Below, piece after piece: positions 21,325 to 32,435 of a stretch of DNA of 64,000 bases. Position 1 is the first letter of the stretch, and each line of letters starts with the position of its first letter. Under the pieces are notes generated by a model. That model did not search any database. It was not told the origin of the DNA and saw nothing but the letters and a program-made list of their open reading frames with translations. Position numbers and translations under genes: made by a program. This DNA comes from Galeruca laticollis (taxonomy: Eukaryota; Arthropoda; Insecta; Coleoptera; Chrysomelidae), in NCBI GenBank assembly GCA_963921935.1, contig OY998178.1:51452951-51516950 (forward strand), written 5' to 3'.

Positions 21325-21500
21325 CGTTTCATCACGCGGCGCGTACCGTCCTTAGCTGTCGCACAGGTACTGAACAGCATCCGATCACCTGTACCATACC
21401 AGTATCGTTAGTTACGTTTACTTCCGCTAGTAGCGCTAGCTACCAGCGAGATTGTTCCAGTTCCCGCCTAAGATAAAATAGAGTGGGGTAGACACGCCTC
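21325..21500 (+). promoter_or_regulatory. CpG-rich patch, candidate promoter/5' exon
   Basis: This is a GC- and CpG-rich island in AT-rich surroundings (for example catcacgcggcgcgtaccgt and cgctagtagcgctagc). Downstream, at 21858, a good-context ATG opens a 30-codon frame starting MSGVTSQTGTLEPGRRRTT. That frame could be a first coding exon or the end of an old transposon. No downstream exons could be identified. Confidence 0.25.
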
Positions 21501-22232
21501 ATGATACAAGCATTTGTCTCAAGTTTAGTGTTTGATCCAATCATTTCTGAATGGGGAGGAGATTGACGCCCAGTTAGTGTTATAGAGAGGAAATCTTTGG
21601 AAAAATCCAATTAAAACAATTAAAATTGTGTAACAATGCTTGGAGCAAATTTTACTAGTAAAGATTAGTCGTGCGATGCGACTTGCAGTTTTGAAAGTGT
21701 TTATGAGTATATTTAACTGTATTTTTCGTGCTGAAATTTCACAGCTCATAAACTATGTAATCAAATTATAATTATTATATGGGATTGACCAGAAAACGTT
21801 AAATGTTAATGTTAAAACCCGTCTGAAATAATAGGTAGAGTATCTGTTAAATCAAAAATGAGTGGTGTAACAAGTCAGACAGGGACTCTGGAACCGGGGA
21901 GACGCCGCACAACATGTACGGCTGATATTGATACACGTATGATGCCATGAACTCTATTGAGTGATTATCTTCAGACATATTTTTTCCTAGCTTGTGTTAC
22001 TATCATAAAAAATAATTTATTCTCACTTTCGGATGAACATACTTACATACCTACACTACTCCTTTGCATGGGCGCCGGCAAAAAATAATCCAAGGAGGGG
22101 GGGCGAAAATATTCTAGGGGGGTAGAAAGAGTATCTCAAGTCTGCTTTTACATTTAATACATTTTTCTTAAATCAAAAAAAATCTTATTGATGGGAAATA
22201 TAAACATGAATAGGAACATTTATGTAGTACTA

Positions 22233-22257
22233 AGGTAAACGTCCCAGTACTCGTCAC
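22233..22257 (+). repeat. Left terminal repeat of Tigger-like element
   Basis: Begins aggtaaacgtcccag after TA and contains cccagtactcgtcac, the motif repeated at the other end. Confidence 0.55.
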
Positions 22258-22471
22258 GCTAAGACAATGTTTGCAATATGAAACTTAGTATAACATTCAT
22301 ATATTAAATTGACTGTCTCGACCCTTACTTTGTGGAATAGGCTCATATTAGTGTTTTTAAATGAAACTCAAGGTCTCTAGTTAATTCCACAATATAATAC
22401 AAGTTATTAAAAATTCTAAAAAATTGACAATTGTTTCGATAAATCAATATCATCGTCAGAATGACAGAAGT

Positions 22472-23249
22472 TACATTTCATTTTATGCCTACCTGATGTT
22501 TAGTAGTTATTTTTGGCTAGACCAAGAAGTAACCTAACTTGTAATTGGCTTAATATATGTTTATAGAAAAAAGAAGAAGATGTGATATTACAAATATTGA
22601 AGCTTAGATATTTTAAGCCCTATGGTGATATCCTGGATATCATTTTTCCAATTAAGATCAGTATAACTGTGCAATGATATAGAAAACCAGGAAAACTATA
22701 TCTGCTGATCTTTACAATTATCACTTAAGAAGACAGTTTATTAGTGGAGAATTCCCTAGATTTAACTGTTCATTGACAACTTCATATTGTGGGTTTCTTA
22801 AATGTCTTCTAATTTCCAGTTCTTCAAGGAAATCCAGTTCTTGTTTCTTTTCACAAATATGCAGTACTTCTAGTTCTGTGTTAGGTGTCAATGAATGATT
22901 GGTGTCAAGTAGAAGACATTTAAGAAACCCACAATATGATGTTGTCAATGAACAGTTAAATCTAGGGAATTCTCCACCAATAAACTGTCTTCTTAAGTGA
23001 TAATTGTAAAGATCAGCAGATATAGTTTTCCTGGTTTTCTATATCATTGCACAGTTATACTGATCTTAATTGGAAAAATGATATCCAGGATATCACCATA
23101 GGGCTTAAAATATCTAAGCTTCAATATTTGTAAAATCACATCTTCTTCTTTTTTCTATAAACATATATTAAGCCAATTACAAGTTAGGTTACTTCTTGGT
23201 CTAGCCAAAAATAACTACTAAACATCAGGTAGGCATAAAATGAAATGTA
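22472..23249. repeat. Near-perfect 778-bp palindrome (foldback element)
   Basis: The left arm 22472-~22810 runs from tacatttcattttatgccta to gggtttcttaaatgtcttc. The right arm ~22912-23249 is its almost exact reverse complement, and about 100 bases of non-palindromic spacer separate them. The spacer carries short direct pieces (tctagttc, ccagttct). No protein is encoded. It sits inside the Tigger-like element and abuts the 3.4-kb repeat copy A, whose left end it appears to have replaced. Confidence 0.85.
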
Positions 23250-24518
23250 CTGTGATTATCTCCAAAAAAGACATACTAAACGTATCCTAGAAATACAATG
23301 TTTGATATATTGTTGAGATTATGAAAAAATGTAGTTAGGGACTTTTTGTCTGTATTCTTCAAGTAAGGGGTGGGGGAAGGTTCAACCCAAACAACAAATG
23401 TCGTAACACTTTTTTTTAATCGACATCCATGTTTTTGGCTTCATTTGAAATAGTTTTTCCTTTTTAATAAGAAATGTTTAACAAAAATAACAAAATTGTC
23501 AACGCTTTGTGATAAAGTCCACAATTTTCCCATTTTTCTCGGAAATTTCAAATGTAATGAGGCATTTTTTAAATTCTGATGAAAAGGGGTTGAAAAATAA
23601 GAATCTATTCCAAGATATAAGATTTACAATATCAACTATAAAAAAATTCTTCAATTTACATTTGAAATTTCCGAGTGGATACAAAATTATCCAATTTTGT
23701 TATCAATCTTATTAAACAGAAAAACTTTTAAATGCAGCTAAAATCATTAATATCGGTTAAAAAACGAAAAAGTTATATATTTGTTCATAAGTTTGAACCT
23801 TCCCCACCCATTATTTGAAGAATAATGGCAAAAAATCTCCTTAATTAAATTTATTCATAATCTCATCAAGATTTCAAAAATTGTATTTTTAGGACACCTT
23901 TAGTATGTTTTTTTGGAGTATTATGTTTTCGAGTGTTCATTCCACCCCTAGCGGATATTTTAGAGACTGCAAAATATTTTCCAGCAATTTTTCAGGATCC
24001 CTTACCTAAAGGTAATTTTTTTGAAAGTTGTACCATGATTATTTTCTAAGAAGAGCCGTTCTTAGTTGTTCATCCTGTACATTTAAAATAAAATATCAAA
24101 AAAATAATAAAGGATTTGAAACGTTTATTCACTATTAATGAACTGTACAGTAAATTTGATTTAAACAGGTACAAAATTAGAGAAAAAAAATATCTTGTCC
24201 AGCAATCCAACCTAAAAAAAAATTAAATTATGTAAGCATATTACATAACAAGTCTGGAAAGTGGAAACTATTGAACACATTCAGTGAAAGCAAGAAATAA
24301 AAAAGGGTAGGTATATTAATCCGTAGTTACCATAACGTAACATACTTTGAAACTGAATTAATAAAGTTTAACGGATACACATACATTACAGCTAGTTTAC
24401 AGAAAATTTATTAGAATAGTTTTTTAATTATATTAAAACTAATAAAAATTTTACACCATAAAGATTTAATGAAACATTACGTTACATCAACAGAAATCCA
24501 ATCTGATTAAAGAAAATT

Positions 24519-25989
24519 CTATCGTTTACTTACGGTTACTTTTTTCGAGTGCCTCAACCATTCCATAACGTACACTTCAAAATCCTTATATGTGAAATAT
24601 TTGAAGGTGTTCTGAACAACAGCTAATAAAACAATTACTTTAGATCAAATTGTGCCCATGGAGACCTTTGATCGATCATCATAAACTACATCAAACTTGA
24701 TTTTCAGCCAATTGACTGGGACCCATTTTCCATAAGATACATGCGGGGTTCTTCAAAGGAATAATAACATATTTTATTTCAAGAAGTGACTTTTCATAGT
24801 TTACCTTCTATTCCATGCATCACTCCAATTGGCAGGTAAATTCACGTGTGCTATGAAAATTCATACTTCTTTTCTGTATAAAATAATATACTATTCTCAT
24901 CTTGTTATTGTCATCCTGGAACAAATTGTATATTAACATCGTGGATCACTCCATTTGGCAGGTAAATTCACGTGTGCTATGAAAATTCATACTTCTTTTC
25001 TGTATAAAATAATATACTATTCTCATCTTGTTATTGTCATCCTGGAACAAATTGTATATTAACATCGTGGAATTGTAACTTAATGAAAACTAAGCATTAT
25101 TAATACACTGTATACAAAAAAAACTACTTATGAAGAAGAGATATGAACACATTATCAAGTTAAATGAGTTTATAATTAATTGTATGCAATTGAGTATGCA
25201 ATAGCTGTGTTTCTACAATAATAAATAATTGAATGCTGTTTGTTGACTGGAGCATTCAGTATCATAAGTTACATATTCTTCAACTAGATTGATATAGGTA
25301 CCATTGTAAGGGACAAATACAGCTTATTTATTGTGTTCAGTGAATTTTCAAATGGAAATGAGCTTTTTAACAGAAATTTCTGTTTTTAAAGTCTTAAACA
25401 GTCTCTAATTGTTCACAAGAATTGTTAGTAATAATGTTAAAATTTTCTAAACCTGCAAAACTATATTGATAGCTAAGACTACTACTAAAAAAACTAAAAC
25501 TAGAGATATTTGATTCAATATTTTTTGTACTGTTTAATACAATGTTTGTATCAGACTATCTGAAATAATTACTCCCCTTTCATTACATAATTACCAACTA
25601 TTTGTTTTTTATATTATTTGTATAAGTAGCTTCTGAAACATCTTGAACATTGAAAATGTTTTCTTCTAGATTTGAATATCTGCGAACATATGAGCATGTT
25701 TTATTATTAATAATAATATCTACCCTATTGCAATATCAAGTTTTTTGTAGGGTATAATGCATATCTAGGATTTGAAATATTGTGAATCGTTTTCAAAATA
25801 TACTTTACTAGGTAACTAAAATATTTTAAAAATTGAAAAACCCTTATTTTGTGATACAATGTTAGTGTACAATTCCGCCACATGGAATTTCAATGTATAA
25901 TAGCCGATTAAAGTATTGAATGAGTATTAAGTTTTAATAATTATGATTTTGGAATAGGTACTTACCGATAACAATTGTTGTTCGTCCAT
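24519..25989 (-). CDS. Unrecognised split gene in repeat copy A (remnant)
   Basis: Minus strand. The candidate first exon, 25966-25989, reads MDEQQLLS and ends in a textbook gtaagt donor. A middle segment near 25624-25690 reads NLEENIFNVQDVSEATY. The terminal segment (~24519-24640) reads VQNTFKYFTYKDFEVYVMEW and stops at 24519-24521. The same three pieces occur in the same order and orientation in copy B. Stops occur between them, so exact exons are uncertain. I do not recognise the family, and no catalytic motif is visible. It may be a captured host gene or the element's own accessory gene. Confidence 0.35.
24819..25070. repeat. 126-bp tandem duplication inside copy A
   Basis: The unit starting atcactcca.ttggcaggta at 24819 is repeated at 24945 with one base difference near its start. 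Copy B has only one unit (about 58256-58385), so the duplication arose in copy A. Confidence 0.85.
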
Positions 25990-26639
25990 TATAACTAAGT
26001 ATAGAAACGGTATAGCTTAGTAGGAACTAACGAAAACGAAGACCACTTTATTCAAGTGCTACTTGCAAAATATGTGCTTCCTGCAAATAAAATATAACTA
26101 TAACACATAACTGAAAACCATCCGCCATTTCATGCTTGTCATTTTTGTTTTTACAGATAACTACTGTATGTTTCGTTCATCAGTTCCTCTTCTGTTTTCT
26201 TCTTTTTTATGTTGCTGTGATGTTTAATATGAGATATTACTGAGAGTTTTATGAACTAACGTCGTACAGACGTAATAAGTACGATGTTAATAAAAACTAT
26301 TTCGAAAGATGTAAAAGTAACTGCAACATGTGATCATCTTAGAAACATGTTAATTTGTAATATTATAGTAACGTTCTGTATGTGACATTAGTGAGAAGTA
26401 TACAAATTAACACCATATGAATGTTTCCTATAGGAAGTTACTAAAAAGAAGTTCATAGGATGTGTATGTAACTACGAATTCAAGTATTACTGTGTACATC
26501 AAAAATATGTTTTATTTGCATGACATGGATGTTAATAGAGTTGGTAATAAAATTAAGACATCTAGGAGATATCTTATTAACGTTTTAAATGTCTCTAAAA
26601 AGAACATCACAAAAAAGACTTGTTATGATTCTTGTTTAG

Positions 26640-26980
26640 TGGGTTTCTTTTTAAAATATTCTTGCCAATATTTAGACGTTGCTACTGAAGGTATTTTTTT
26701 CGTTTAGTCACCTTTGGTCTATCTGCCCAAAACAAATTGTTTTTGAAAGGAGACGGTATGTCCGCCAATATATATTTCTCTCTATTAATTTCTGCTACTT
26801 GTGCTGTGGCTGTTGAAGGAAGATTCACTGGAATATTCATCTCTGTTGTTTTTGCCGCAGATGGCGAAACTTGGTCTACTTCAATATTTGTGTCAAGAAC
26901 CTCTATTTCCGTTGTAGGTAAACTGGGTTCATCTGTTCCAGTAATCGATATATTGTCTGACAAATTATCTGAAAATCATA
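26640..26980 (-). pseudogene. C-terminal exon of the Tigger-like transposase
   Basis: Minus-strand product SDNISITGTDEPSLPTTEIE..., then FKNNLFWADRPKVTKRK and, after a small frame change, KIPSVATSKYWQEYFKKK. This is the usual closing part of insect Tigger-like transposases (PF..LFWP...K.KIPSVVTS). It lies downstream of the DDE part at 28.3-29.6 kb and is separated from it by intron-like sequence and more tail pieces. Repeat copy A begins right after it. No catalytic residues lie here. Confidence 0.55.
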
Positions 26981-28200
26981 TGTAACTATATAGCATTGAA
27001 AGTTACTTGAATTAAACATTACATGAATACCTGTTTATTATCTCTTTTTTTGTGTTTGAAATAATAATATTACGGGAAGTCTTCATTCTAAACTCGAATG
27101 ACCTTATTTTTCACTAAATTATTTATGTAGGTTTAAGATGGTTTAATAAATTAAACTATTATGTCACTTTCACTTGTCGTATATTGACGGAAATTACAAT
27201 TTGTTCAATTGCTTGAACCATTAAGAAGTTCACTGATTTTTATACATGTTTCACTTTATCTATTTATCACATGATCTGATATAACTAACTGAATGATGGT
27301 TAATGGAAGGTAAAATGATATACCGGTATCAGACACCGGTATTATCTTATAATGAGAGTACCATTATGTATGAAGGTTAACTGGAGAAGTGTCTAAAAAT
27401 AGGGTATTAACCTATTTATAGGTCGGACAAAGAGGGTGGGAAAAATGAGAATCATGTGAGGATTTGACCAATGGGAGACGAGAGTTTGAAATTTAACGGT
27501 CAGATACAGTGAGTGAGAGGTACACGCTTGGGTTGGTTTTTTATGCATGAAAAATATGTGTTTGATGTAGATAAGAGAGTTTCGACGATAGTTTTTGTGA
27601 AGCGATAAGGTTTAAACTGATATCGGTTGCTTTGAAATATTAAGTGTAAAAAACTTGTAAGTCAATAATTATCTGTGTTTCTTATGTGAAAATAACGTTA
27701 AAATGGATTTTTGCCTGTTTAAAGAAATATTGAGTATTTGGAAAGAATGATATTTCTGTGTATGATCTGTGCAGGATATATGAATTATGTTATACAGGGG
27801 GAAGTTAAAGTAAAAATTCAAGTAAGAATTTGATTGTTAATTCAAATTCGTACCTATTACCTACCTTCTTGGGTAATATTACTTGGAGCCTGCTGAATGG
27901 TAATACTATTTACTGATAGTTCACTTGAAGTTTCGCTAGAAACTGGGCATAAAATTCACTCAGTATTTGGAAAAATATTTGGTTCATCTGGTTTTGAGTT
28001 TATTGGAGCACTTAGATCACCTGCAAATAACGAATACGAAATTCAGGATACTTGTGTACTCGCAATATCTGATATTATGCTACTCACCTTTTTTGGGAGA
28101 TTCTGCTTCGTTGACGTCTGATGAGTTTAATTCAGGAGACAGATCTAGAAGCAAAAAAATTGATATGTTAACGAGTATTGAAATAAACTTGACTTGTTTC
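26981..28200. other. Interior of Tigger-like element, mostly non-coding
   Basis: No complete gene. The minus strand near 28080-28140 reads PELNSSDVNEAESPKKG, probably another piece of the transposase tail. A short palindrome, accggtatcagacaccggt, lies at about 27323-27341. Confidence 0.4.
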
Positions 28201-28204
28201 ATTT

Positions 28205-29647
28205 TCAGACAATAGGTCTATTAAAATATCGTCTAATATTTCATTATCTAGACTATCTAGAGAACTCGTAAGGTCTACTTGGTTTTCCAATGCAGTCTTT
28301 GTACCTTCTCCACTGATGCTTGTGTTAATTTGATGAAATTTTTTTAAATCATTCTGTCAATTCCTCCTCATGTAACCATGTCGCCCCAAACTATTTGAAT
28401 AATTTAAGCTTATCCTGCGGGATAAGGCACTCAATATACTTTAAATGATTCTTTATATCCTCTACATTCTTTGTTGATTTTGATATTAAGGCGATTTTTA
28501 TCTTAAAGTAGTCTAAAGCGTCTGGATCTAGAGGAACTAATCCACAAGCCCTGAATCAATTCTTCAACATCTCGGGTTTGAGTGTATTTTTTAGTACTTT
28601 ATGGACAAGTACAGACAATTTATCTCGTTTTAAACGCACTCCTGCGTTTTCTGTTCTCCATTTATAAATTTCTTCTTTCCAAGAAGACTTTAATGGATGG
28701 AACACTGCTACATCCATTGGTTGTAGAAAGTGTGTAGAGTTTGGATAGAGCACAACAATTTCTATTCCTAAATCTTTGCAAAACTCACTTAATGGTAATG
28801 TCAAGTGAGAGGAGTGTCCATCTAGATAAAGAATTACTGGTAGTTTAATATTTTTCTTACTAACCAAGGATAGAAAACGTTAGTAACGTATTTAAAAAAT
28901 GTCTGACCAGTCATCCAACCGTTGTCGGATCTACCAATAGCCTAAGTTTGTGGCATGGAAGCGGCCAATGATTTAGGCACCCTTTTTAAATTGACTACAA
29001 CCATAGGAGGAGCCAATTCCCTTTCTGCGTTTCCCATGACGAGTGTTGTGATATTTTCTTTTTCATCTGAATTGGTTACACTATGAACCATTTTTGTCCA
29101 TTTCTAACCAGAACACGATTGTTGCCAGGACTTAAGAAAAATGCGGTTTCGTCACAATTGAATACTCGAAATGGATCATTACATACATCTAACATATTAT
29201 TCTGCTTAAAGTACTCGGTGATCTCTTCAAACCACCGACGTATATTCGTTCGGAAACAGACGCCCGACTTTTGGTTAAGTTTTGATACATTCAGGATGCC
29301 TTCTTTGAAAAGCCTCCAGCCAGTGTCGCCCTCGTCGATCGTTAACAAATGGGTTAAGTTTCTTTTGAGATTTAGGTAATATTTGGACACTATCAAGAAG
29401 ATGACAAATTGTTACCGGAAAACCCCTGCTACCTACAAATCCATCTAACTAAATGTCCTCCTTCAGTTTCGGACAGTATGCAAGGGGAGCCCATTTTCCT
29501 GTGCATCGGAGGTTTTCCTTTACATTTATCCGAGAGTGTCATTCGGGGAACTTTAAAAGTTTTGGCTGCTGTGGCAATTGGCGAACCTTTTTTAACTGCT
29601 TCGATCGCTTTTTTCATATCTTCGTCATGATAAATGAAACGACTCAT
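28205..29647 (-). pseudogene. Tigger-like transposase, frameshifted
   Basis: Minus strand from ATG 29647. The HTH part reads MSRFIYHDEDMKKAIEAVKK and then KVPRMTLSDKCKGKPPMHRK. A second DNA-binding part follows after a stop near 29430 (DSVQILPKSQKKLNPFVND, then RWFEEITEYFKQNN in another frame). The first catalytic aspartate is in FRVFNCDETAFFL, the second in VILYLDGHSSH and the third in HFLQPMDVAVFHPLK. It then continues to a tail with DLTSSLDSLDNEILDD near 28210-28310. All three acidic residues survive, but at least two frameshifts and several stops make the gene inactive. It is the coding part of the element bounded at 22233 and 30287. Confidence 0.75.
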
Positions 29648-29659
29648 CTATAATAAAGA

Positions 29660-30287
29660 TACCCAGTTATCGTCACTTATTGACCCAGTATTCGTCTCTA
29701 CATTTTATGCCACCGTATAGCCCCAGTCTATATTGATATGATGAATACTAGTACGCAGATTTTTTAACAAAAGCGTATTGCCTTTGTTCCTCTATAGTCA
29801 TGAAAGCAACTTCAAAAAAAGAAAAATATGGAATTCTACTAAAATGATCGATGACCCAGTGATCGTCATACCTGACGAATATTGGAGCAGACAACTGTTT
29901 TCCTGTACCAGTATTCATCACCACAAAAATCAATTTCTAACGGACTCCTAACCTTAAAATTTTTGCCAGTTACTTAGTGTATATGTATCTAATTCATCAA
30001 AAAGTTATACCGTGCCCAATAACACCCTCTACGTGTATGCTATAGAAAGTTTACAATAATAACTTACCTTAACATTTATATTAACAAGTTTAACAACCCC
30101 AGATTCAATCAACACACCAGCAACACACTCGATTGAAAATAATTTTTACCAGTTACTCCGTCAGATATCGCAACATATTATTAAAATTATTTTATGTTGG
30201 AAATTTGCTATTGAATGCTTCATTTTTAAGGAAACTTAATCGCACTGACGATAACTCGGTCAGTGACAATCATCGGGGCATTTACCT
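29660..30287. repeat. Subterminal motif array and right terminal repeat
   Basis: cccagt-nn-tcgtca-like sites occur at about 29668 (cccagttatcgtcac), 29690 (cccagtattcgtc) and 29857 (cccagtgatcgtca). A weaker one lies at 29909, and inverted forms lie near 30245-30275. The same motif is in the left end at 22244. The spacing and repetition suggest multiple transposase-binding sites. Confidence 0.6.
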
Positions 30288-30289
30288 TA

Positions 30290-31140
30290 TACCCATATCA
30301 AACAAAAACTAAAAGTATTTTACATTTTACCTAAAAATCTCAATTACCTATGTAAATTTGCTCTCAATTGATAGCGAATTTCTTAAAGCGTAAACCTCTG
30401 TCAGATCAAAAATTATAATTCTGAAGAAGCATAAAGAAAAAGAAATTTATTTATAGAGTAGAGGAAGTCGCCTAATTTTGGGTAGTTGCCTAATTTTGGA
30501 TACTACATTATCTGAAGATCCGTTACAGCTTTATTTAATTGAATCCACAAACCGAATCGCCTCCAATATAAAATGACCTTGTGTGAAGCACATAACGCAA
30601 AAACACCGGCCACTCATCGGTTTATCGGAAACAATTGTGCAAAAGATGAGGCCTCAATTTTTTTAAATAATTTATGCCTGGTCTAGGCTATACATTTATA
30701 GCAATATATTCGTAAACCTATGAGAGATGGCGCGTTAGGTGAGATGACGCGGGCATGTTTTCTCCGTTGCTACAGCTTCTAAGAGAAATATGGCAACACC
30801 TCTCCGTGGCTTTGAACTACTAAATCATGGCTGTAGTAGTACTGCCCGATTCGGCTCGTCGTTTGTTAATTGTTTGAGCCAATATATTTCGATTACTGCC
30901 GAAAATTTTTGGAATACCGAAGATAGATCACAAAGTTATGTTACACCGCACTTTTGCGGCGTTTCTCAGTGTTTTCTTGTTATTAATATCCCAGTGCATG
31001 TTTATAACCTTAATCCGTTGAATTCCTCTAAACAGCTTTGTTGATATTTGATGCGTCAACTCTCCTTATAGTGTAAGGAGAGTTGACGCAGCCTAATATG
31101 AGTAGAGCTGACGCATTCATCATAAATTAACAATTTGAAT
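30290..31140. other. Leader of the next pogo element with palindrome
   Basis: No gene. Near 30470 the phrase gcctaattttgg occurs twice (cgcctaattttgggtagttgcctaattttgg), possibly the left end of the pogo element whose gene starts at 31151. The palindrome at 31053-31089 lies in the expected 5'-UTR position. Confidence 0.4.
31053..31089. repeat. Perfect 16-bp-arm palindrome
   Basis: gcgtcaactctcctta and taaggagagttgacgc flank a 5-base loop. A further half-site, gagctgacgcattc, lies at about 31105. Its position just upstream of a pogo start codon matches the palindrome in pogoA. Confidence 0.85.
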
Positions 31141-31150
31141 TTTTACAGCC

Positions 31151-31838
31151 ATGCCAACCGAGTACAAGAGGAAGGGCAGTGTGGCAAGAGGCCAGTGGAA
31201 TACCGATCAACTCCGTACAGCAATTAACGCAATCTACATGGAAAATATGAGCATCCGAGAAGCGGGCCGCGTCTATGGCATCCCAGAAGCTACTCTACGG
31301 CGTCGAATGAAGAACAGGAATGTCCATAGCTAAAACCTGGAACCTACATCTACCCTAGGAGATCATAACGAAGCCAAAATGGTAGCACATATTCAAAAAT
31401 CACAGAAGCACGTATTTGCCCCTATACGGTTTCAGGTGCGTTCTATATGGCGTTCGAGTTAGCCGAAAGATTGCAGTTACCGCACAAGTTCAACAGAGAA
31501 GCACGTATGGCTGGGTATCCATGATTTCATTCCTTTTTGAGAAGGCACCGACATCTTAGCATACGAAAATCTGAAGGAGTTTCTGCTGCAAGAGCTTTAG
31601 CAATGACACGGGAATATGTGGTCTCATATTTTTCACTCCTCGAACAGACGTTGATTGAAAACGAATTTATGAACGAACCTGGACGCATCTACAACATTGA
31701 TGAGACTGGGTTACAACTTAACAACCATCCCGAACACGTCTTAGCTACCAAGGGGTCCAAAAACGTCGTGTCTGTTACATCTTGTGAGAAGGGGGAAACC
31801 ATATCTATCATCGTTTGCTTCAATGCCGAAGGTACCTT
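31151..31838 (+). pseudogene. Pogo transposase, 5' part, cut by gypsy II
   Basis: Begins MPTEYKRKGSVARGQWNTDQ just after a ttttacagcc acceptor-like site. The HTH continues through GIPEATLRRRMKNRN to a stop at 31333. After frameshifts it resumes at RHRHLSIRKSEGVSAARALA and reaches the first catalytic aspartate in RIYNIDETGLQLNNH, then CEKGETISIIVCFNAEGT. The 4-bp duplicated target cctt of gypsy II follows. The continuation lies at 37.7 kb. It is related to the pogoP family (same TKG...S.EKGET block) but much older. Confidence 0.8.
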
Positions 31839-32303
31839 TGTAGTGGTTACTTAGCAAGTGCCCTCGTAGATACCTCGATTAAACCATAACACCATTTATT
31901 GTTGAGAAACACTTACCTCGTAACCATGTGTTGGGGTTGAATAAGAAACACTTTGATTTAATTCACTGGGTTAGTATATTAATCTAAATACAATTTACAC
32001 ATTAATCTACATTAGAACTATATCGAATATAAATACTGAGTTCTTTGCCATTTCTCAATGCTTAATTATTTATATGAAATATTTGACAATACTTCAAGTC
32101 GATGACTTCAATTTCACGTTCAAGTTCAAAATATGAAAGAATGTTGTTTACCCTTTGGTCATGACTGATAAACAAACGTGTTATGAGTTCAATGTTATGA
32201 GTTCATTATCTCTTGAATATTAAAATTAGATATTATTATTAGATTCTATTTTTATACTTAATTAAAGACCTTTTGTCCTTATTGTCTTTTATAACTCACT
32301 ACA
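31839..32303 (-). repeat. Gypsy II 3' LTR (left in window)
   Basis: Plus-strand ends tgtagtggttac and aactcactaca. Pairs with 36558-37022 over 465 bases, with one difference seen (ccctttgg versus cccttcgg). Confidence 0.95.
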
Positions 32304-32320
32304 TCATCTCCTCTTGGGAG
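32304..32320 (-). other. Gypsy II polypurine tract
   Basis: On the minus strand the purine-rich ccaagaggagatga directly precedes the 3' LTR, the normal start site for plus-strand DNA synthesis. Confidence 0.6.
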
Positions 32321-32435
32321 AGAAAAATTACTGTCTTAATTTTTCGATATCACTTATACATAAAAATAGTTTGTTTATTAAATGTTTTTTGTTTACTAAC
32401 ACTACTTTGTTCGTTTATAAACACTCTTCACTTAT

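Larger units (their letters stand above)
23250..26650 (-). repeat. 3.4-kb gene-bearing repeat, copy A
   Basis: About 3.4 kb here matches 56728-59959 in the same orientation with moderate divergence (substitutions and small indels). Both copies begin with tgtgattatct/tgtgaatatct blocks and end after aagacttgttat. Outside the shared part the flanks differ: Tigger transposase coding sequence here, piggyBac transposase around copy B. The unit therefore behaves like a mobile element or was carried by one. It contains part of a foldback (arms around 23250-23420 and 23830-24080) and a split gene on the minus strand. I do not recognise a transposase in it. Confidence 0.7.
22233..30287 (-). mobile_element. 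Tigger-like pogo element enlarged by insertions
   Basis: Left end: ta|aggtaaacgtcccagtactc at 22231. Right end: the inverted form of aggtaaatgccccgatgatt, closing with acct|ta at 30287. The first 25 bases agree at about 17 positions. The transposase on the minus strand lies near the right end. A cccagt..tcgtca motif recurs through the right subterminal region and is also in the left repeat. Inside the element lie a 778-bp palindrome and the 3.4-kb gene-bearing repeat copy A, which explains the 8-kb length. The gene is broken, so this copy is an old, immobile host for later insertions. Confidence 0.6.

Noticed and set aside
26462..26707. Plus-strand frame shared by copy A and copy B (MYVT.N.SI.VYIKNMFYL)
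   Set aside because: Conserved between copies only because the DNA is repeated. No family, and its ends diverge by frameshift at the repeat boundary.
29429..29653. Plus-strand open frames opposite the Tigger-like transposase
   Set aside because: They mirror a recognisable minus-strand HTH and have no similarity of their own.
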